Assembly (NCBI GenBank): GCA_011037195.1
Contig: JAAEAF010000664.1
Coordinates: 62,001-126,000, forward strand
Direction of reading: 5' to 3'
Length of the DNA stretch: 64,000 nt
DNA from: Triatoma infestans
Lineage: Eukaryota > Arthropoda > Insecta > Hemiptera > Reduviidae
Made by a program: the position numbers and the translations under genes. Shown here one piece after another: positions 40,459-54,385 of this stretch. Positions within the stretch are counted from its first letter, which is position 1; each line of letters starts with the position of its first letter. The notes beneath the pieces were generated by a model. That model was given only the letters and a program-made list of their open reading frames with translations. It did not search any database and was not told the origin of the DNA.

Positions 40459-41690
40459 AGTACAATTTACGTACTTTGTTCTTATTAATAAAAAGTAAAA
40501 ATTAACATTTTTTTTTCTTATAACATTTTATTGTCATTTACAACTGTACATAATGGCACAATAAGTAAATATGGTAAGGGCGGTACATGGTATGAATGGC
40601 TTGAATGGTGACCGACCAGCGATCATTGAAAGAATGTATGGTTGAGGACAAGTAGCTGCTAGTCTGTTAGGTTTTTATGAAAATTATTGTAACGGAGATG
40701 TAAGAGTCAGTAGTGGAAGTAGTATAAGTTGCAATAGATTATGTTTATATAACAAGTGTTTGTTTATTTCTTAAATGTTTAGGTGTTTTAGTTGATTTCG
40801 AATATTCAGTAATTATTTAATGTGGAAAGAGTCAGGTGGGAGAGGACTCAGAGTTGGCAAGTGCTGGTATAAAAGCATGTATGAAAAGCCAATTTCCCTC
40901 TTACTGACTTGCGAGATTTTCTTGTCTACGTCCGTTGCTCCGAATGTTTATTGTATACATTGCCTGTAATGCCTGTATATTGTAATGATTTATAGTGTAA
41001 CCTTAGCGTTAAAGGTAGTAATATATTTTGTAGTATAATTAAACTGTAGTTAGTATGCAAATTGTTTTAATTGTCCTATCCCCGTTGTGATTGTAGATGT
41101 GCTGTGTGTGCCAGTACAAGCTGCTTCCTATAGGAGTGGTAATGTTAACCAAGAAACAGCGGCCGGCCTAGAAGAGTTTTAGTAAGTTCGGAAATATAAA
41201 AGGAATTTCGAGACCTTTAGGTCGGAGGAATTTTAGATTGCAATTAGACCGTTTAGCGTATCCGTAAAGTTCATGTCCATAATTCCATACAATTTCTAGG
41301 AGAGATAGTTACAGCCGTCTTTTACTGTAAAGTGTTAATTTTGATTGGTGATCAAATAGTCTGGCTAAAAGCTGGTATCTTTTGTTTATTGCTGTTATTT
41401 TAAGTCGAATACTTAAGCTGATCCTCATAATGACAATTCCAGGAGACTCTTTGGTCGAAGGACTGTCCGAGGTACTGCATTTCAAACGAATAGAAAAATT
41501 ATATAAGTAGTAGGGGTACGAGTTTTAGCGTAATGATGTTTATTTTCATTTGTGGGGATTGATTTTTTATGGCCATTTTTGCAGCCTAGGTTCTTCTAAA
41601 CAATGTAGATGTGATTGTAGAGACTGAACAGACAGAGTAGTATTAGTATGTGTGGAAAGAATTGCAATATCCGCAATGATGTTCGTACAT
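40459..41690. other. Downstream of the P450, mostly unrecognised
   Basis: AATAAAAAG at 40486 is a plausible poly(A) signal for the P450. A GGTATAAAAGC motif at about 40867 resembles a TATA box, but no frame follows. From about 41100 there are scattered residues of LINE coding in several frames, too decayed to delimit. Confidence 0.4.
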
Positions 41691-42620
41691 AGAGATAGAC
41701 GGATATGCGGCGAAGACAAAGACAGCGACTGGTGCTGTAATAAACGTTTGTGCTAAATCTAAAATTATTAAGAGGGAGGCCAGAATAAAACTTCAGGAGG
41801 CTATCATCAAGGGGGACGCTGCTTTATGGAGCCCACATTTGGGGTCTTAGGTACTGCGACAATTTGGAATCATGTCGCTTGAATTTTTATAAAAGTTTAT
41901 TGGGATTGCCGGGGTGTACCCCTAATTTTGCGGTACGTTTGGAGGTTGGAGCAGTGCACATTAAGTATAGGATATTGAAGTTAGCAATCAATTGGTTGTA
42001 TAAATTAAAATGTATGCCCTCCAATAGATATCCGTTCCTGTATTTCTCTAGACTGTGTGAACAATATAAAAGTGCGAATGTTGAATACAACTGGATTTCT
42101 CAGCTGTGTAACATTTTTAATTCTGTTTATTTCTCTGAATTATTGGCCATAAAAGATCTTAAGCAGTTTAAGAAAGAAAAAAATGATATTTTGACTTTCT
42201 GCAGGAGTTATCTGATTCAGCAAGATATTGATTGTGTAAGTAGATCTAATTTCAGTCTAATTTATTCTGCATTGTATGTTAAAAATCAACAGCCACAGTC
42301 TTACTTGAGTTGTAATATGCCATTTAAATTCATAAAGTTACTGGCCCAATTAAAATTAATTTCAAAATTTATTATTAAAGTAACCATTGATGGCATCACA
42401 TACAAAATTACTCCCATATAGTTATGTAGTATTTGTAATAAACAAGAACCAGAAGACTTACTCCACCTTTTATTTTCCTCTCCAATGAGGTTGCACTATT
42501 TACAATTTATAATTAACAGTAATTAATTTGCTTTTTCTGTAATTTTTCTTTCTATAAATCTTACAGGTATAAGAAACTTATTTTATTATTATGCTGGAAT
42601 GCTAAAATTAAGATCATTTT
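41691..42620 (+). pseudogene. LINE ORF2 C-terminal fragment
   Basis: ALWSPHLG, LRYCDNLESCRLNFYKSLLGLPGCTP, NFAVRLEVG, KLAINWLYKLKCM and a later C.ICNKQEPEDLLHLLFS form the post-RT region of Jockey/R1-like LINEs. The frame breaks around 41855 and 42421. It is probably the same broad family as 24411-25215. The next LINE starts just after it. Confidence 0.65.
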
Positions 42621-42811
42621 TGCAGGGTAATAGTTTAAAATAGAGGGCTCCCAAAAAATTGTAATTTTGTGGGGTTTAGAGAAGTAGTAATCAATAATTT
42701 TAGTAAGGTTGTGCTGGTAGGGGGGTAAAGAACGGATAGAGAAGAAAATTTTAGATTACTGGGAAAACAAACAAACAAAAGAAAACAGAACAACACAACA
42801 CGTCAGAAGTA

Positions 42812-44218
42812 GTGATGGAGGAACACAATGGAGGCCTACCTCATGATAAAGGACCATCGGCTGACATAAAAGATAAGTACTCGGAAGATATTAATAAGGA
42901 TAGTAACATTAGTAATGAGGTTAATATTAATAGTAATAATAATAATGATGATGATAAATCCGGGAAAGGCCACAAGCGATCGTTGACTCGTGAGAATACG
43001 GGTCTGAATATGCGCGCGGCGAAAGTGGTGAAAAGCAAGGATAGAATAGCGAATATTCAGGTTACTATTAATAACAGAGATAATAAATTTAGCAATGAAG
43101 TATCTATGGAAACAGGTGGTGGGAACTCGACTGGTTTCTGTAAGCCTACGGACAAAGGTCCCTTCATTCTATATGTAGAAGGTCAGGACGGTAATGTGGG
43201 CAATATCCATCGGGTCGCATTCGGTAAATGGATATATAAAGAGGATAACAGCTATTCAAATGATATAGTGGATATCTGAGGTGTGGGGAAAAACTGGATG
43301 AAAATTATAACAGAAACACCGGAAGCTGCTATTTAATTAACCACACGGGTTTGGAAAAGCGAAACTTGAGGGCTTATATCCCAGAATATCGTATCTATTC
43401 GAAGGGCGTCATGAGAGGGATGTGGAAGCATCCTTTCCAGAGGAGGAAATTCTGCAGCACCTTCGAAGTGAAATTTCGGTGATAAAAGTAGAAAGAGTAT
43501 ATAAAAGAACCGAAAATAGGCCTCTTGAAACTTGTTTCCTGACTTTCGATAGTCAGAAACTTCCGAAGCATGTCACTTTGTATGGGGCGAGGTTCAGAGT
43601 AGAGCCTTATGTACCTCATAGGAGACCATGTATGAATTGTCTCCGATATGGACATTCAAGCACCCAGTGTAGAGGGCAGACAAGGTGCAGTAAATGCACG
43701 GGGCTGCACCACGCAGATGAGTGTAATATGGAGAAAATAGAGTGCATTAACTGCCATGGGAATCACCTTGCAACGGATGCGAAATATCCAAAATACATAG
43801 AGGAAAATAAAAAGCTAAGGAAAAGGCAATGTATGACTCAACTTTTGTTGGAGACTCCTTTTCAGAAATCGCCAAAAGTAACAGGTTTGAGGGGCTCACT
43901 GAGGAAGAGTTTCCTGCGTTACCAGGTCCCTCACCGGTTCAGGTCTCGAAATTGAGACGCCCAAAACGGGGGAAAAAATCATTTAACCTAAAGCCTAGTC
44001 CTACGGATAAATCGGCTGGTACCAGCATAGAGGAGGAAAGAAAAGGAACTGTAATCAGTGTGAAAGAGATTCGGCAGACCCTTGGCTCCGTGAAGCATCC
44101 AGTCATGGAAGCGTTCATTGAAGTAATTGATTCAATGAGTAGAAAAGATTGGGATGGAATAACTAAATCATTGGAAGCATTAACATCTCAATTTTCGGAA
44201 GGAAAAATTTCAGTTTAG
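42812..44218 (+). pseudogene. LINE ORF1 (Gag-like, CCHC knuckles), frameshifted
   Basis: The N-terminal 155 codons are polar with an asparagine-rich run, ending at a TGA (43277-43279). The next frame (about 43390-43830) holds CMNCLRYGHSSTQC, CSKCTGLHHADEC and a third CINCHGNH lacking its last Cys: nucleic-acid-binding zinc knuckles. A third frame (43829-44218) carries the C-terminal acidic part. At least two frameshifts. Confidence 0.8.
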
Positions 44219-44432
44219 TCTAAATCAATTGCATCAAAAGCAGAGGGAATAATTCGGAGTGGAAAGGCCCACAAAGAGCTTACGGAGGGGGGCTGGTAGA
44301 GCCTATAAAGGAACAGACCAAAGAAGGGGTTATAAACCGATTGAAAACTGATAAGCAAAAGGATACCCTTAAGCATCTATCAGATGCAGGAGGTTTTAGT
44401 AAGGTATCAACTCGGTCAAATTTCCGTAAATA

Positions 44433-45358
44433 ATGAAAATTTTGCAAATAAATATAAGATCGTACATAAGTAATCGGGACAGTTTGGAAATATTGGTGCG
44501 TGAGAGAGGAATTGATGTGGTCATAGTATGGTGAGACATGGTTTAAACCAGGCATTGAATGTAAACTACAAAGATATAACATGGTGAGAGCAGATCGGGA
44601 TGACGGGTATGGAGGATGCGCCATACTCGTACACAAGAGATTGCCTTTCGCCCCGATAAGAATTTCCAATCCAAGCAGGGATCGTATACAGATATGTGGA
44701 GTAAAAATATTGATCAATTCAGTCATGACTACTCTTCTCGGAGTATATTGTAGACCAGGATATGGAACCACGGTGCAGGAATGGGTACATCTTTTAGATC
44801 AGGTTTCGGGGCCTATTCTGTTTGGGGGTGACTTCAATGCACATCATGCTGCATAGGGTTGCAGATGGGCGGACCTTGCTGGAGATCATGGATGTGGCCA
44901 ATTTTTGTGTGCTCAATGATGGATCCCCGACCATGATTCCCAGACCGGGTTCTCAGGCACAAGCAGTGGATTTAACGTTATGCTCACCACGCTTGATATC
45001 GGAACTAAGTTGGGCGATAATAGATGAACCTCTGGGTTCCGATCATTTGGGAATCATAATGGAGACGAGCTTCGCGTTGGGAGCAACCGCAGGGAGCCGG
45101 ATTAGGCATCCGAGAGCCGGTGGTTGGAATCTCAAAAAGGCTAATTGGGAAGATTATAGGTCCCTGATTGAAGCAGAAATTAGAGATTCCACATCGTATT
45201 CTTATAACGAATTTATGAGAATAATAAATTATGCAGCAGAAAAGTCTATACCTAGATATCCACAATGGCTTTTTATAAAGCTTAATCGTAGTGCAAAACC
45301 TTGGTGGGATGAAGAATGTAATCGAGTGAAACAGAATTCGCAAATGGCAAAATTATAA
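44433..45358 (+). pseudogene. LINE ORF2 endonuclease (broken)
   Basis: ATG 44433 gives KILQINIRS, with the catalytic Asn near the start. GGCAILVHKRLPF, LLGVYCRPGYG, GGDFNAHH (Asp/Asn, about 44825) and LGSDHLGI (45036-45060) follow. There are stops at about 44531 and 44854, a frame change after HHAA, and the final frame ends at 45358. Confidence 0.8.
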
Positions 45359-45649
45359 AAACTCTCCAACTTTGGACAAGTTTGTCGACCTGAAGCGGAA
45401 ATTAGCTGAAAGCCGCCGTACTTATAGAGTAAAGAAAAGAAATAAGTGGTACGAAATGCGTACAGTCTGGATCGGAACTCGTCCTTAAACCCAATTTGGA
45501 GCCAAATTCGAACTCTGAATAAAGGTTACACACCACAGGTTAGGTCTAGCACTGCGGTCTGGGTAGAGGACTTTCATAAAGCATTAACTCCAGACTATGC
45601 GAGTGAATTTATTGATTTGTCGGATATTCGGATTAAGGGCGATTTGGTA

Positions 45650-46734
45650 AATTGACCATTTCAATTATGGGAAGTAACGAATGCGATAAAGAAGGGAACG
45701 ACCGCACATCACCTGGGTGGGAAAAGATTCATTATCCAATGGTACGAAATCTGCTGCACTCAGCTCTAAAAGTTTTATTAAAAATCTTTAATGAAATATG
45801 GGACAGTGGTTCAATAATGGAGGGTTGGAGAACGTTCGTAATAATCCCGACCCTTAAATCGGGAAAAGATCCCAACTCATTCTTATCGTACCGGCCAATT
45901 GCTCTATCTTCATGTGTGTGCAAAACATATGAAAGAATGATAAAACTAAGGTTAAATTGGTGGCTGGAAGAATATCAAAAACTTTCCCCACATCTGCTGG
46001 GTTTTAGGAAACAGCGCAGCACTCTGGATTATCTGTCAGCATTTGTCAATGAAGTGTATACAAACTTGACGGAAAACAAACATACATTGGGCTGCCTATG
46101 TGGATATACATAAAGCTTATGATAACGTAAATATCGCTATATTGAAAAATAAAATGGTGCAAATTGGAGTTCCGGGCAGGGTAACTGGAATGTTGCAAAG
46201 GAGGTTTTTAGTGATTAGCTACGGTGATAAGGTTACGGGGCCTAGAACCACCGGACTTGGCCTGCCTCAAGGAGCTGTGCTAGTCCTACCCTGTTTAACA
46301 TATATACATCAGACTTAGAAGATAAACTTGGATCGGAAATTAGAACTCTCCACTTTGCAGATGATATTACGATCTACACGGGAGAGCGGTCTGAAGACAA
46401 AGCTGTGATAAAAATGAAACGGGCAATACTGAGACTCGATGAATGGTGTGGAGAGCTGGGGTTTCGAGTGTCTGCAAATAAAAGTGCTGTTACAATGTTC
46501 AGTAGGAAACGTCGTAGTAGCATCCCAGAAATTATTCAGTTTGGCCCTTTTGAAATCTCTCATTTAAAGGTCTGTTAAGTGTTAGGACTTTATATCGACT
46601 ATAAATTGAAATGGAAGCGCCACATTGAGGAACTCGCAAAAAGCTTCGAGAAAAGTTTAAATATTTTACGATATATAGCGCATGTGACTTATAGGGCGAA
46701 TCCGAAAATCGCACTCCTCCTTTACGTGTAGTGG
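45650..46734 (+). pseudogene. LINE ORF2 reverse transcriptase, copy 2
   Basis: Duplicate of 790-1876 with private changes: GCLCGYT frame slip at 46090, no 11-bp repeat at 46190, and HFADDITIYT (46353-46380) in place of QFADDITICT. Broken. Confidence 0.85.
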
Positions 46735-47265
46735 AAGGACGAAATAAAAAAATAATAGTTTTTAAAAATAATTTAGAATATTTTATAATTATCTCAAATT
46801 AAGAAAAAGATTGACATTCCATTGCAAAAGGGCTAGCCAGGTATACAAGTCCAGTTACTGGTACGGTACAAGAACAATTATGGCATTGTACTACCCCCTT
46901 CTCCTAACAGGGGAGGAACTGAAGAACAAAGAGAAACATTCTTTCCAATAGACAGACGAGTGCTACAAATCAAGGTGAAAGCATCAGACCAGTATCCTAT
47001 ACCAGTATCAAGTTATAAGTTGAAACATAAGAGTTTGGCATTTAATCTAGATTAATTAATTGATTTATACTTAATCGTTGTGATATTATAAAGCTATTTA
47101 AATTCAGTTAGAAAATATATTTATTTTATAATCAGTGGTGCTTTCTTGATTATATTCTTATATTCTATCTCAAACAAACACAAGCCCTTTTCGCTAAAAC
47201 GCTCACGCCACAAGCTACCTACCACAAACATCATCTCACCATAACATTACAACCGGAACTTAATT
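46735..47265. other. Shared non-coding insertion in LINE ORF2, copy 2
   Basis: Same junctions and text as 1877-2407, with a small diverged patch near 46918-46955. Confidence 0.65.
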
Positions 47266-48622
47266 TTGTCCAAGTTAGATTATGCGTGCGGTATTTACGG
47301 AGATGCTTGTCAATCAGCTTTGGCCAAGCTAGATAAAATTCAGTATAAAGCGGTACGTATGTGCTTGGGCGCCATGAGATCCACACCCACTAGTATTCTA
47401 TTGGTGGAGGCAAAAGAGATGCCACTACCACTAAGAAGAGATTTACTAATGGGTAGATTCTGGTGTAGAAGGCTGATATCATGCAATCAGCTGCCTCAAA
47501 CGGGAGTTTCTAGGCTGGCAGACTTGGTCTCTTCACACAGGTTTTGGTATAAAAGGAAACAGCCGATAAGTGTCAGGATGGTTGGAGTTGTTACTGACAT
47601 GTATTCCAGATTCACGGCTTTGCATAGGATCCCGAGGCGACGGTTAACCTACATTGTGGTCTGCTCAGAGTCATATTATGTTCATTTGAATATATATGAC
47701 AAACTTAACGAAGGGCGTGAGTGCATGATTTGGGGGATCACCGCGGTGTTTAAGGAGAGCCTAGCCAATCCGTATTTTCTGTTTGCGGATGGATCCAGAT
47801 CGATCCATGGAGTGGGTTGTGCCATATGGGACCCCCAGACGGGAAGCTTCAAGAAGTACAGGCTTTCAAATATCGCTTCGGCACACTGCGGAATTGATAG
47901 CAATTTGGAAAGCAATAGGGCTGGCAGATAAGATAAACCTGAAGAGGGACAACACTGTGGTAATTTTCAGTGGCTCAAGAAGTGCACCTAAGAAGATAAA
48001 ATGTCCAGGTGATGTAATAGACCCGATACTCGTAGAAGTAGCGAATAGGTTGGAGAATGCTGTAGGAAGGATACATATAGTGTGGATCAAAGGGCATGCC
48101 GGGATCCCAGGTAATGAATATGTCGATATCCTGGCAAAAGATGCTATTAAGTCGGGTGAAGACATTCCGATAGCTAGTCTGAGAGATATTAACAATGCTC
48201 TGAAAAGTAAGTATTTAGAAGTATGGCAGGATCAATATGGAAAAGAATATAGAGGCAAATATTATTCAGACATACAGCCTCGAATCCCTTGTAGACCTTG
48301 GTTTGAAGAGTTGGAGGGGGAAAGGCAATTCTATACCACGATAATGCGATTGAGGTTTAACCATAATCTCACCAAGCTACACCTTTATAAAATACGCATC
48401 GTAAATAGTCCCAAATGCGATTGCGGTACCGGAGAGGATGGCGACATCAATCATTTACTCTTTAGTTGTAAAATGTATAGTAAAAAAAGAGAAACGTTTG
48501 TAACCGAACTGTCCAAGTATGTACGATTTCCTTGTAGCGCAAAAAGCATATTGGCACTAATGGAAAAGGAAGCGCTTGTTTGCATATACAAGTTCACCAA
48601 GGGGAATAAAATGAAAATATAA
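47266..48622 (+). pseudogene. LINE ORF2 RNase H and C-terminal tail, copy 2
   Basis: LFADGSRS (Ala for Thr), HTAELIAIWKA, VWIKGHAGIPGNEYVD and CDCGTGEDGDINHLLFSC. Split in two frames as in copy 1. Confidence 0.85.
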
Positions 48623-49960
48623 GTCGGATTAGGAATTATCTTTCAGTGCATTGTAGTTCTGTGCTCATATCACTTATACTAGACACCACAACAACATAAT
48701 ATTGGAAGGCATTAACCATAAAATTGTTTCAGAGATGACATGTCTAAAGAATAAGGATAACAGCCGCATCGCTCAAAATACCCTTATCTCTGCAAAGACT
48801 GAGAATGAAAAAGGGGAAGAGGGTGCAAAAGACTAGTGGAGGACTACAAGAGACATGTCAATTTGAAAAGATAGGGCTGGTTTTTTTCCACCAACATATT
48901 GGCAGTTGCAGGCAATTAGAAGCCAAGGGTAGATAAAAATGTCAATATGTTGGTTTTTTCCAGCCCTCAAAATCAAAATAACTGGTTCATGTCAACAGAC
49001 AAAACCAAAAAAAATAAATAAATAAATAAATAAGATCATTCTTGTTGAACGAATAATATAAAAAGTATTTTTTGTTTTATTTTATAGCATCGTCTAATTG
49101 TATTTTGCTTTTACTTTTGTATTAGTGCTATTAATATTATTTGTAAATGTTTAGTCGGTGACCGACCGAACCCTTTGTATAGGGCTTTGCCCTGGTAACA
49201 AATAAAATTATTATTATTATAGACGGATATGCTATAGTAGTGGATTTTCTAGGGATTTTAAACTCTCACATCTATGGATAGAATTATTATAACGTAACGA
49301 TTCATGTAGCATTTGAGGATAATTTTTTGAATCTATATGACCAGCTGAAAGTTTTAGAAGTATTTTATTTTTGTAAGTTAATGTTCTGTCCTTCGCAGAC
49401 TGTGATCAGAACGCTGTGTGTTCGCATCGCAGTATAGTTGTGCAGCCCCACTTTTAGTTATAAAGTGTTGTTTGTTTTTCCCGTAAATCATTCAGAATAT
49501 TTTCTTTAAATTTTATATACCAGACTACGTACTGGCTACGCAGGTCTGGTGACTTTCCGCTGAAACATTTTTCTGGGACAATTCAATTAAAGGTGGTTTT
49601 ACAGATGTGTGCTGAAGTTACGCTTAACATTAAATTTCTACTTTACTATATTACACGGTTCCATGATCTCAATTGTATTAATTATATTGCCATGTTGTAA
49701 ATATGTTGTTAAATATTCCGAGTTTATAAATAAACGGTTGAGAGAAAGTTGCTTTACCAAACTGTTTTTCCGATTTCCCTAAGCGAGGTCTCAAAACATT
49801 TTCATTAAATTTGACATTAATGAAAATTATAAGTTTGATGTTTTAGAAAGTCGTGTAAGTGTGTAACATATGATAGTGAAGTGAAATGATTTGCCACGAT
49901 CCCAATTACTGAAGATAATATGTAGCAACAACCACTAATTCTTTGTCTTTCTTGTTTCAG

Positions 49961-50322
49961 TTCCTGTGCATTCGGTACAGACGCTAGACATTTATCAAAT
50001 CCAAACAGTGAATTTCATCGTATGAGCAAACATATTTTACAACTGGACACTCTATTTTTCATAAAAATGATAATATTATTAAATTTCCCAAATTTAGCAA
50101 AACTTCTAAATATAACCTTTTCTAAACCATACGTTGTTAAATATTTTTCTAAAATTATCAAAGATACGATCAAATATAGACGTGATAATGGATTTAGAAG
50201 AAATGATTTCATACAATTAATGATGCAACTTCAAGACAAAGGATACGTGGAAATGCATATTTCAGATGCAGCTGATTATTATCTAGATATCGATACAACA
50301 AAATTTACTACAGAGAAGTTTG
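49961..50322 (+). pseudogene. Orphan P450 exon 2, copy D
   Basis: 362 nt, CAG acceptor and GT donor intact, open frame. It differs from copy A at a few residues (ISDAADYYLD for IKDAADDYLD). No exon 1 upstream. Confidence 0.85.
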
Positions 50323-50696
50323 GTAAAGTAAATTTATTTATTTGGCTTTTAATCTTGGAAAAATTGAAAATTTACATATCAAATCTCATTTTGGTGATTA
50401 TGAGTTATAGTGGGGCCAACATGGCGGACATTCGGTGGACATCCCTCTTTGATAATGCCACCAGTCCAATAGTCTCTCCGACTGCTTACAGATCGTTACA
50501 CCACACTTTGTGCGCGCCTTTGTACTACAATATTTACATTTTTTACTTTCTTTTATACCTAGTAAGGGAAAGTATTGTAATCGTGTCAGATTTTTGAAAT
50601 AGAGTTTTCAATATATTAGTTAATTATGCTGAAGTTACACTTTAGAAGAAAACCTAACGCTACTGTACCCCCCCCCCAGAACTCCCAAATATGAAT

Positions 50697-51374
50697 TTTA
50701 CTGGGAAAATGGTACAAATAAATGGTGATAGATATTTATGTATTTAGATAGCACAGGAAGTTTAAAGAAAATCATTGGAGGTGTATTCAAGAAAGTCACG
50801 AAATCTGAAAAATGTATTATTATTATTATTTGTCTGTGGGGAGGGACCAAACCCTGCGATATCCAAAGCCTCATTGGGCCCATATAGCTGCCCAAGAAAA
50901 ACAACAAGAACCTGGGTCTAGAACAAATATCCAGATCCGGGTCTAATGCAGCTAAGATTCGCCGTAATCCTAACAAATCGGACAATAACCTCGTCCGATC
51001 CCCGTCCGGGGCTTATCACTAATAGCCCCGTCCGGACCCCCGATAAGCATTTTGGACTACCGACAACCAACCGAGCTCATCCATAAGGATGAATGCTGCG
51101 AAGCTGTCCATGATTGGAAGCCTGACAGACATGTGCTATAAGGTACGCCTACAGCAGGCTCGGGACCAATGAAAGGGAAAGAGGCGCCTAATTTGGCAAA
51201 CCTATCCACCTCCTCATTCCCAAAAATTCCCATGTGACCCGGTATCCAGAATAGAAGCACATCCTTCAGAGAAGAAACCTCTTCCAGTCTTTTAGAAGAT
51301 TCTAACCAACCTAGAAGTGAAGACACATGAACTCAGCGCCTTCAGCGCAGCCTGGCTGTCCGAGCAGATACAAA
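50697..51374 (-). pseudogene. LINE RNase H fragment, uninterrupted copy
   Basis: Same as 5768-6455 (LLFWIPGHMGIFGNEEVDRFAK). Here it continues past the point where the Polinton sits in copy 1. Confidence 0.75.
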
Positions 51375-51380
51375 CACCTT
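51375..51380. other. Polinton empty (pre-insertion) site
   Basis: A single CACCTT, flanked by CAGATACAAA on the left and TTAAGTTAG on the right, matching the two flanks of the Polinton in copy 1. Confidence 0.95.
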
Positions 51381-51603
51381 TTAAGTTAGTGTTACGTACC
51401 CTCTCATCCAAGATACAACAAAATTGAATAAACCTCAGTCTGGAAGACTATGGTCCATTCAGTAAGAGATACTGTACTCTATAGCCAAGTGTAATCGAAT
51501 AAATATCGATATGTTGTAGTAGGCGAGTGAAGTGCAGGGGTCCACCATCTTGGACCCAATATAGCTCATAATTACCCTATTCTTTCTTTCTTATATTATG
51601 CAG

Positions 51604-51825
51604 AGTTATCAAACGAGCAGATAACTGGCCATGCTGTAACATTTTTAACGACTGGTTTTGTTATGGTCACAATAACAATGCTATTTACCCTGTATGAACT
51701 GTCAAGAAATCCAACCATTCAAGTAAAAGTTCGTGAAGAAATCCTGAGAGAAGTAGAACATGCCGGCGGCTCACTGACATATGATGCTGTGAAAGAAATG
51801 CACTATTTAGAACAATGTATTAAAG
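51604..51825 (+). pseudogene. Orphan P450 exon 3, copy D
   Basis: 222 nt without an internal stop. The I-helix reads TGFVMVT in place of AGFDTTT and the donor is GG. It shares these lesions with copy A, so they predate the duplication. Confidence 0.9.
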
Positions 51826-52119
51826 GGAATTTAGATCAGCTGATGTTATTGAAAATTGTGAAACACAACTGCCTCTTAACAATAACAATTGGAACTGAAC
51901 TCAATAACAATTGTAAAACTGGCAAACTTTCTTTAAACTAATACAACGGTAACGGGGGGGGTTAATGTTGGTAGAATTGGTATAGTACTGGAATTGGATT
52001 ACATTGTACTCAAGGAGGCAGGGTCCAGAACAAACCCTAATAACATTCAATATGCCGATGTCAAACACACCTGACCCTCCATTGACGCAGATTTTACGAT
52101 GTCAATTGTAATCGGGAGA

Positions 52120-53035
52120 TAATCGCGTAAACAGAGTACAGATCATTACATCACACTTCCTGCGCGCCTTTGTGGTACAATTTTTAGAAGTACTGTAATC
52201 GCGTGTCAAATTTTCGATATTGAGTTTTCACCGGAAATATCCGTTTTGAGGTCCCCTGAGTCATAAAAAAGTGGTTTTTAGAAAATGTTCTATGTGTATG
52301 TGTGTGTGTAGCTAAAAAAAGAAAAGTCGCAGAAAGTTCAAACTTGATATTCCGTTCAGTTATCACCATGGGATCCGACAGTAGGTCAGCAGTCAAAATT
52401 CCTCAACCGGAAGTACCACTTTACTGAAAGTATTTTTTTTGGCTTGAATGGATGCAACGATTTTCTTTAAACTTGTTTTATCAACTACACATACAAAGTT
52501 CTACAATTTTTATCTGAAACATTTCTCCTGGAAAATGCATTTAAGGGCACTTTGAGATTGATGGTGGGAGGGTTAGGTTTTCCTCTACAATGCTATATTA
52601 GCTTATTACACAATTCTATCATCTAAATAATAGTAATGAGAATATGTTGTTAAATAATAATATGTTGTTGAAATTCGAGTTTGAAAAAAATCCGGATGAC
52701 CGGAAGTGCGTTTTTTCTAAAAAACTATTTTTCAGTTTTTTGCTATTTTCTCTAAAACGGCTCCAAATTTTTTCTTTAAACTAAATACGTGAATTATGCA
52801 TATAAAGAGCTATAACTTTTATTTGTAAATATCTCCTGATAAACTCAATTAAGGGGGTTTTGTTGATTACACAATTCTAGCATCAAAACCAAATTAATTA
52901 AAATAAAGATTGTCAAAATTCTGAGTTCCAAGAAAATTAGTAAACCGGAAGTGCGTTTTTAATGAATAGTTTTTTCAGTTTTTACGTAAAACACAGACGA
53001 ATTTCATTAAATTTGATTTATTAACTATAAAGTTT
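52120..53035. repeat. Unclassified dispersed repeat, copy 2 counterpart of 22.6 kb
   Basis: Same phrases as 22600-23470. Nothing coding. Confidence 0.55.
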
Positions 53036-53039
53036 TTTT

Positions 53040-53828
53040 ATTTATTTATTTCAACAAACAGCCTGTGCCATGTGGTTGAAGTGATAACATGAATTAAATT
53101 TGTACATTAAAATAAATAATGTAAGTCAAGCAGTAAACATTTAAACCACAGCAATACAGATAAAACAGAGGTGTAAACAATGACTATATAAATATATACA
53201 GAACGTAATTTGTTTACAAAAAGAGGCAATACTTCATTTAATAAGGTTTTGAAATATGACAATTTCTCTGAGAAGTCCAAATTATTATTGATGTGTTTGA
53301 TTCTTGACAGAATGTTCATGTGAAATAATAGGTTTGTGCTATGATTAGGAATTGCAAACGTATAGGAATGTCTTAAGTGAATGGGATATATCAGCCAGAA
53401 GTTCAGAACAGTTGATTGTATTATTGATCAGTTTATAAAGGATTAACAGATCAGTCCTTCAATCTCTTTATTTCTAAGGAATAATGTTTAATTTAACGTG
53501 GGAGAACTTCCTTATGTAATATTTGACAAATCGCCCTTGTATACATTCCAGTCTATCAACGTCGCTCTTTGTATATGGGTTCCACATCAGTGAACCATAT
53601 TCTAAAATACTTCTAACATATGACATATAGACCGCCAATTGCTTTAGGGTCTTCGAGCTCTCTAGTTCTCCGGATCACAAACCCTAGCATCCTGGAAGCT
53701 CTTTTGCAGGATTCGTCAATGTGAGTTGCATATGTAAGGTTAGCACTTAGTTTGATTCCAAGGTCCCTAATGTTTGTGACGCAATCCAGGAGATCCCTGG
53801 ATGGTGTAGAACAAATCCACATTATTCC
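53040..53828 (-). pseudogene. LINE RT fragment, copy 2 of 23475-24290
   Basis: NIRDLGIKLSANLTYATH and LEDPKAIGGLYV are retained; ITN is VTN and FLI is FVI. A 10-12 bp indel lies near 53373. Confidence 0.75.
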
Positions 53829-53948
53829 ATTTCCGATCCGTTCAGTTACAGCTTCTAAAATTTGTATATAATCTTCCCAAAAATTGCCCCAACTCGTGTG
53901 TACGCCTTGAATGTGGAATATATCCTTTAAAAGTAAACATAATTAAGG

Positions 53949-54385
53949 CCATGCTCAAGTTATTGCTAAAAAAGTTATTGCAAGAAATGCCTGCACACAG
54001 ACTACCATTTATTGTGTACAACATACTTCTTAAAATTGATAACAACTCCAAGAATAGTAACATTATTTATAACTGGATTTCTCAACTAAAATATGAACTT
54101 CTCGCTATTGGAGCTTACGATATGTTATTATTTAGAGACCCATCATATTTGAGAAGCACGGATATAGAATCAGTTTTGAACTATGATTGTGTATATAGAA
54201 ATTTGAGCATGGCCTTAATTATTAATGTTGGGTGAAGTCTATTTAAATTTTAATTGCAGTATTAAAAAACTCAGAATAATAGTCCAATTACGTCTGGCCA
54301 ACTTATCCAAATTTTATTTATACTATAACAGTAACAGATACTTATTTGACGCTAATAATATTTGCACTATATGTAAATCAATGAG
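53949..54385 (+). pseudogene. LINE C-terminal fragment, 3'-deleted
   Basis: Copy of 24411 onward, broken by a frameshift near 54205. It ends after CTICKSM, where it joins the microsatellite; the Cys tail and 3' end of copy 1 are gone. Confidence 0.7.

Larger units (their letters stand above)
42640..49220 (+). mobile_element. I/R1/LOA-like LINE with RNase H, copy 2 (near full length)
   Basis: ORF1 (42812-44218), ORF2 (44433-48622), 3' UTR and (TTA)n tail at about 49205-49220. The left border is uncertain. From 44874 it is the duplicate of 1-4362, sharing the 530-bp insertion within ORF2, so it arose by DNA duplication and not by a separate retrotransposition. Confidence 0.8.

Noticed and set aside
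40860..40960. Possible Pol II promoter (GGTATAAAAGC)
   Set aside because: No initiator at the right distance and no gene downstream; a chance match in AT-rich DNA is likely.
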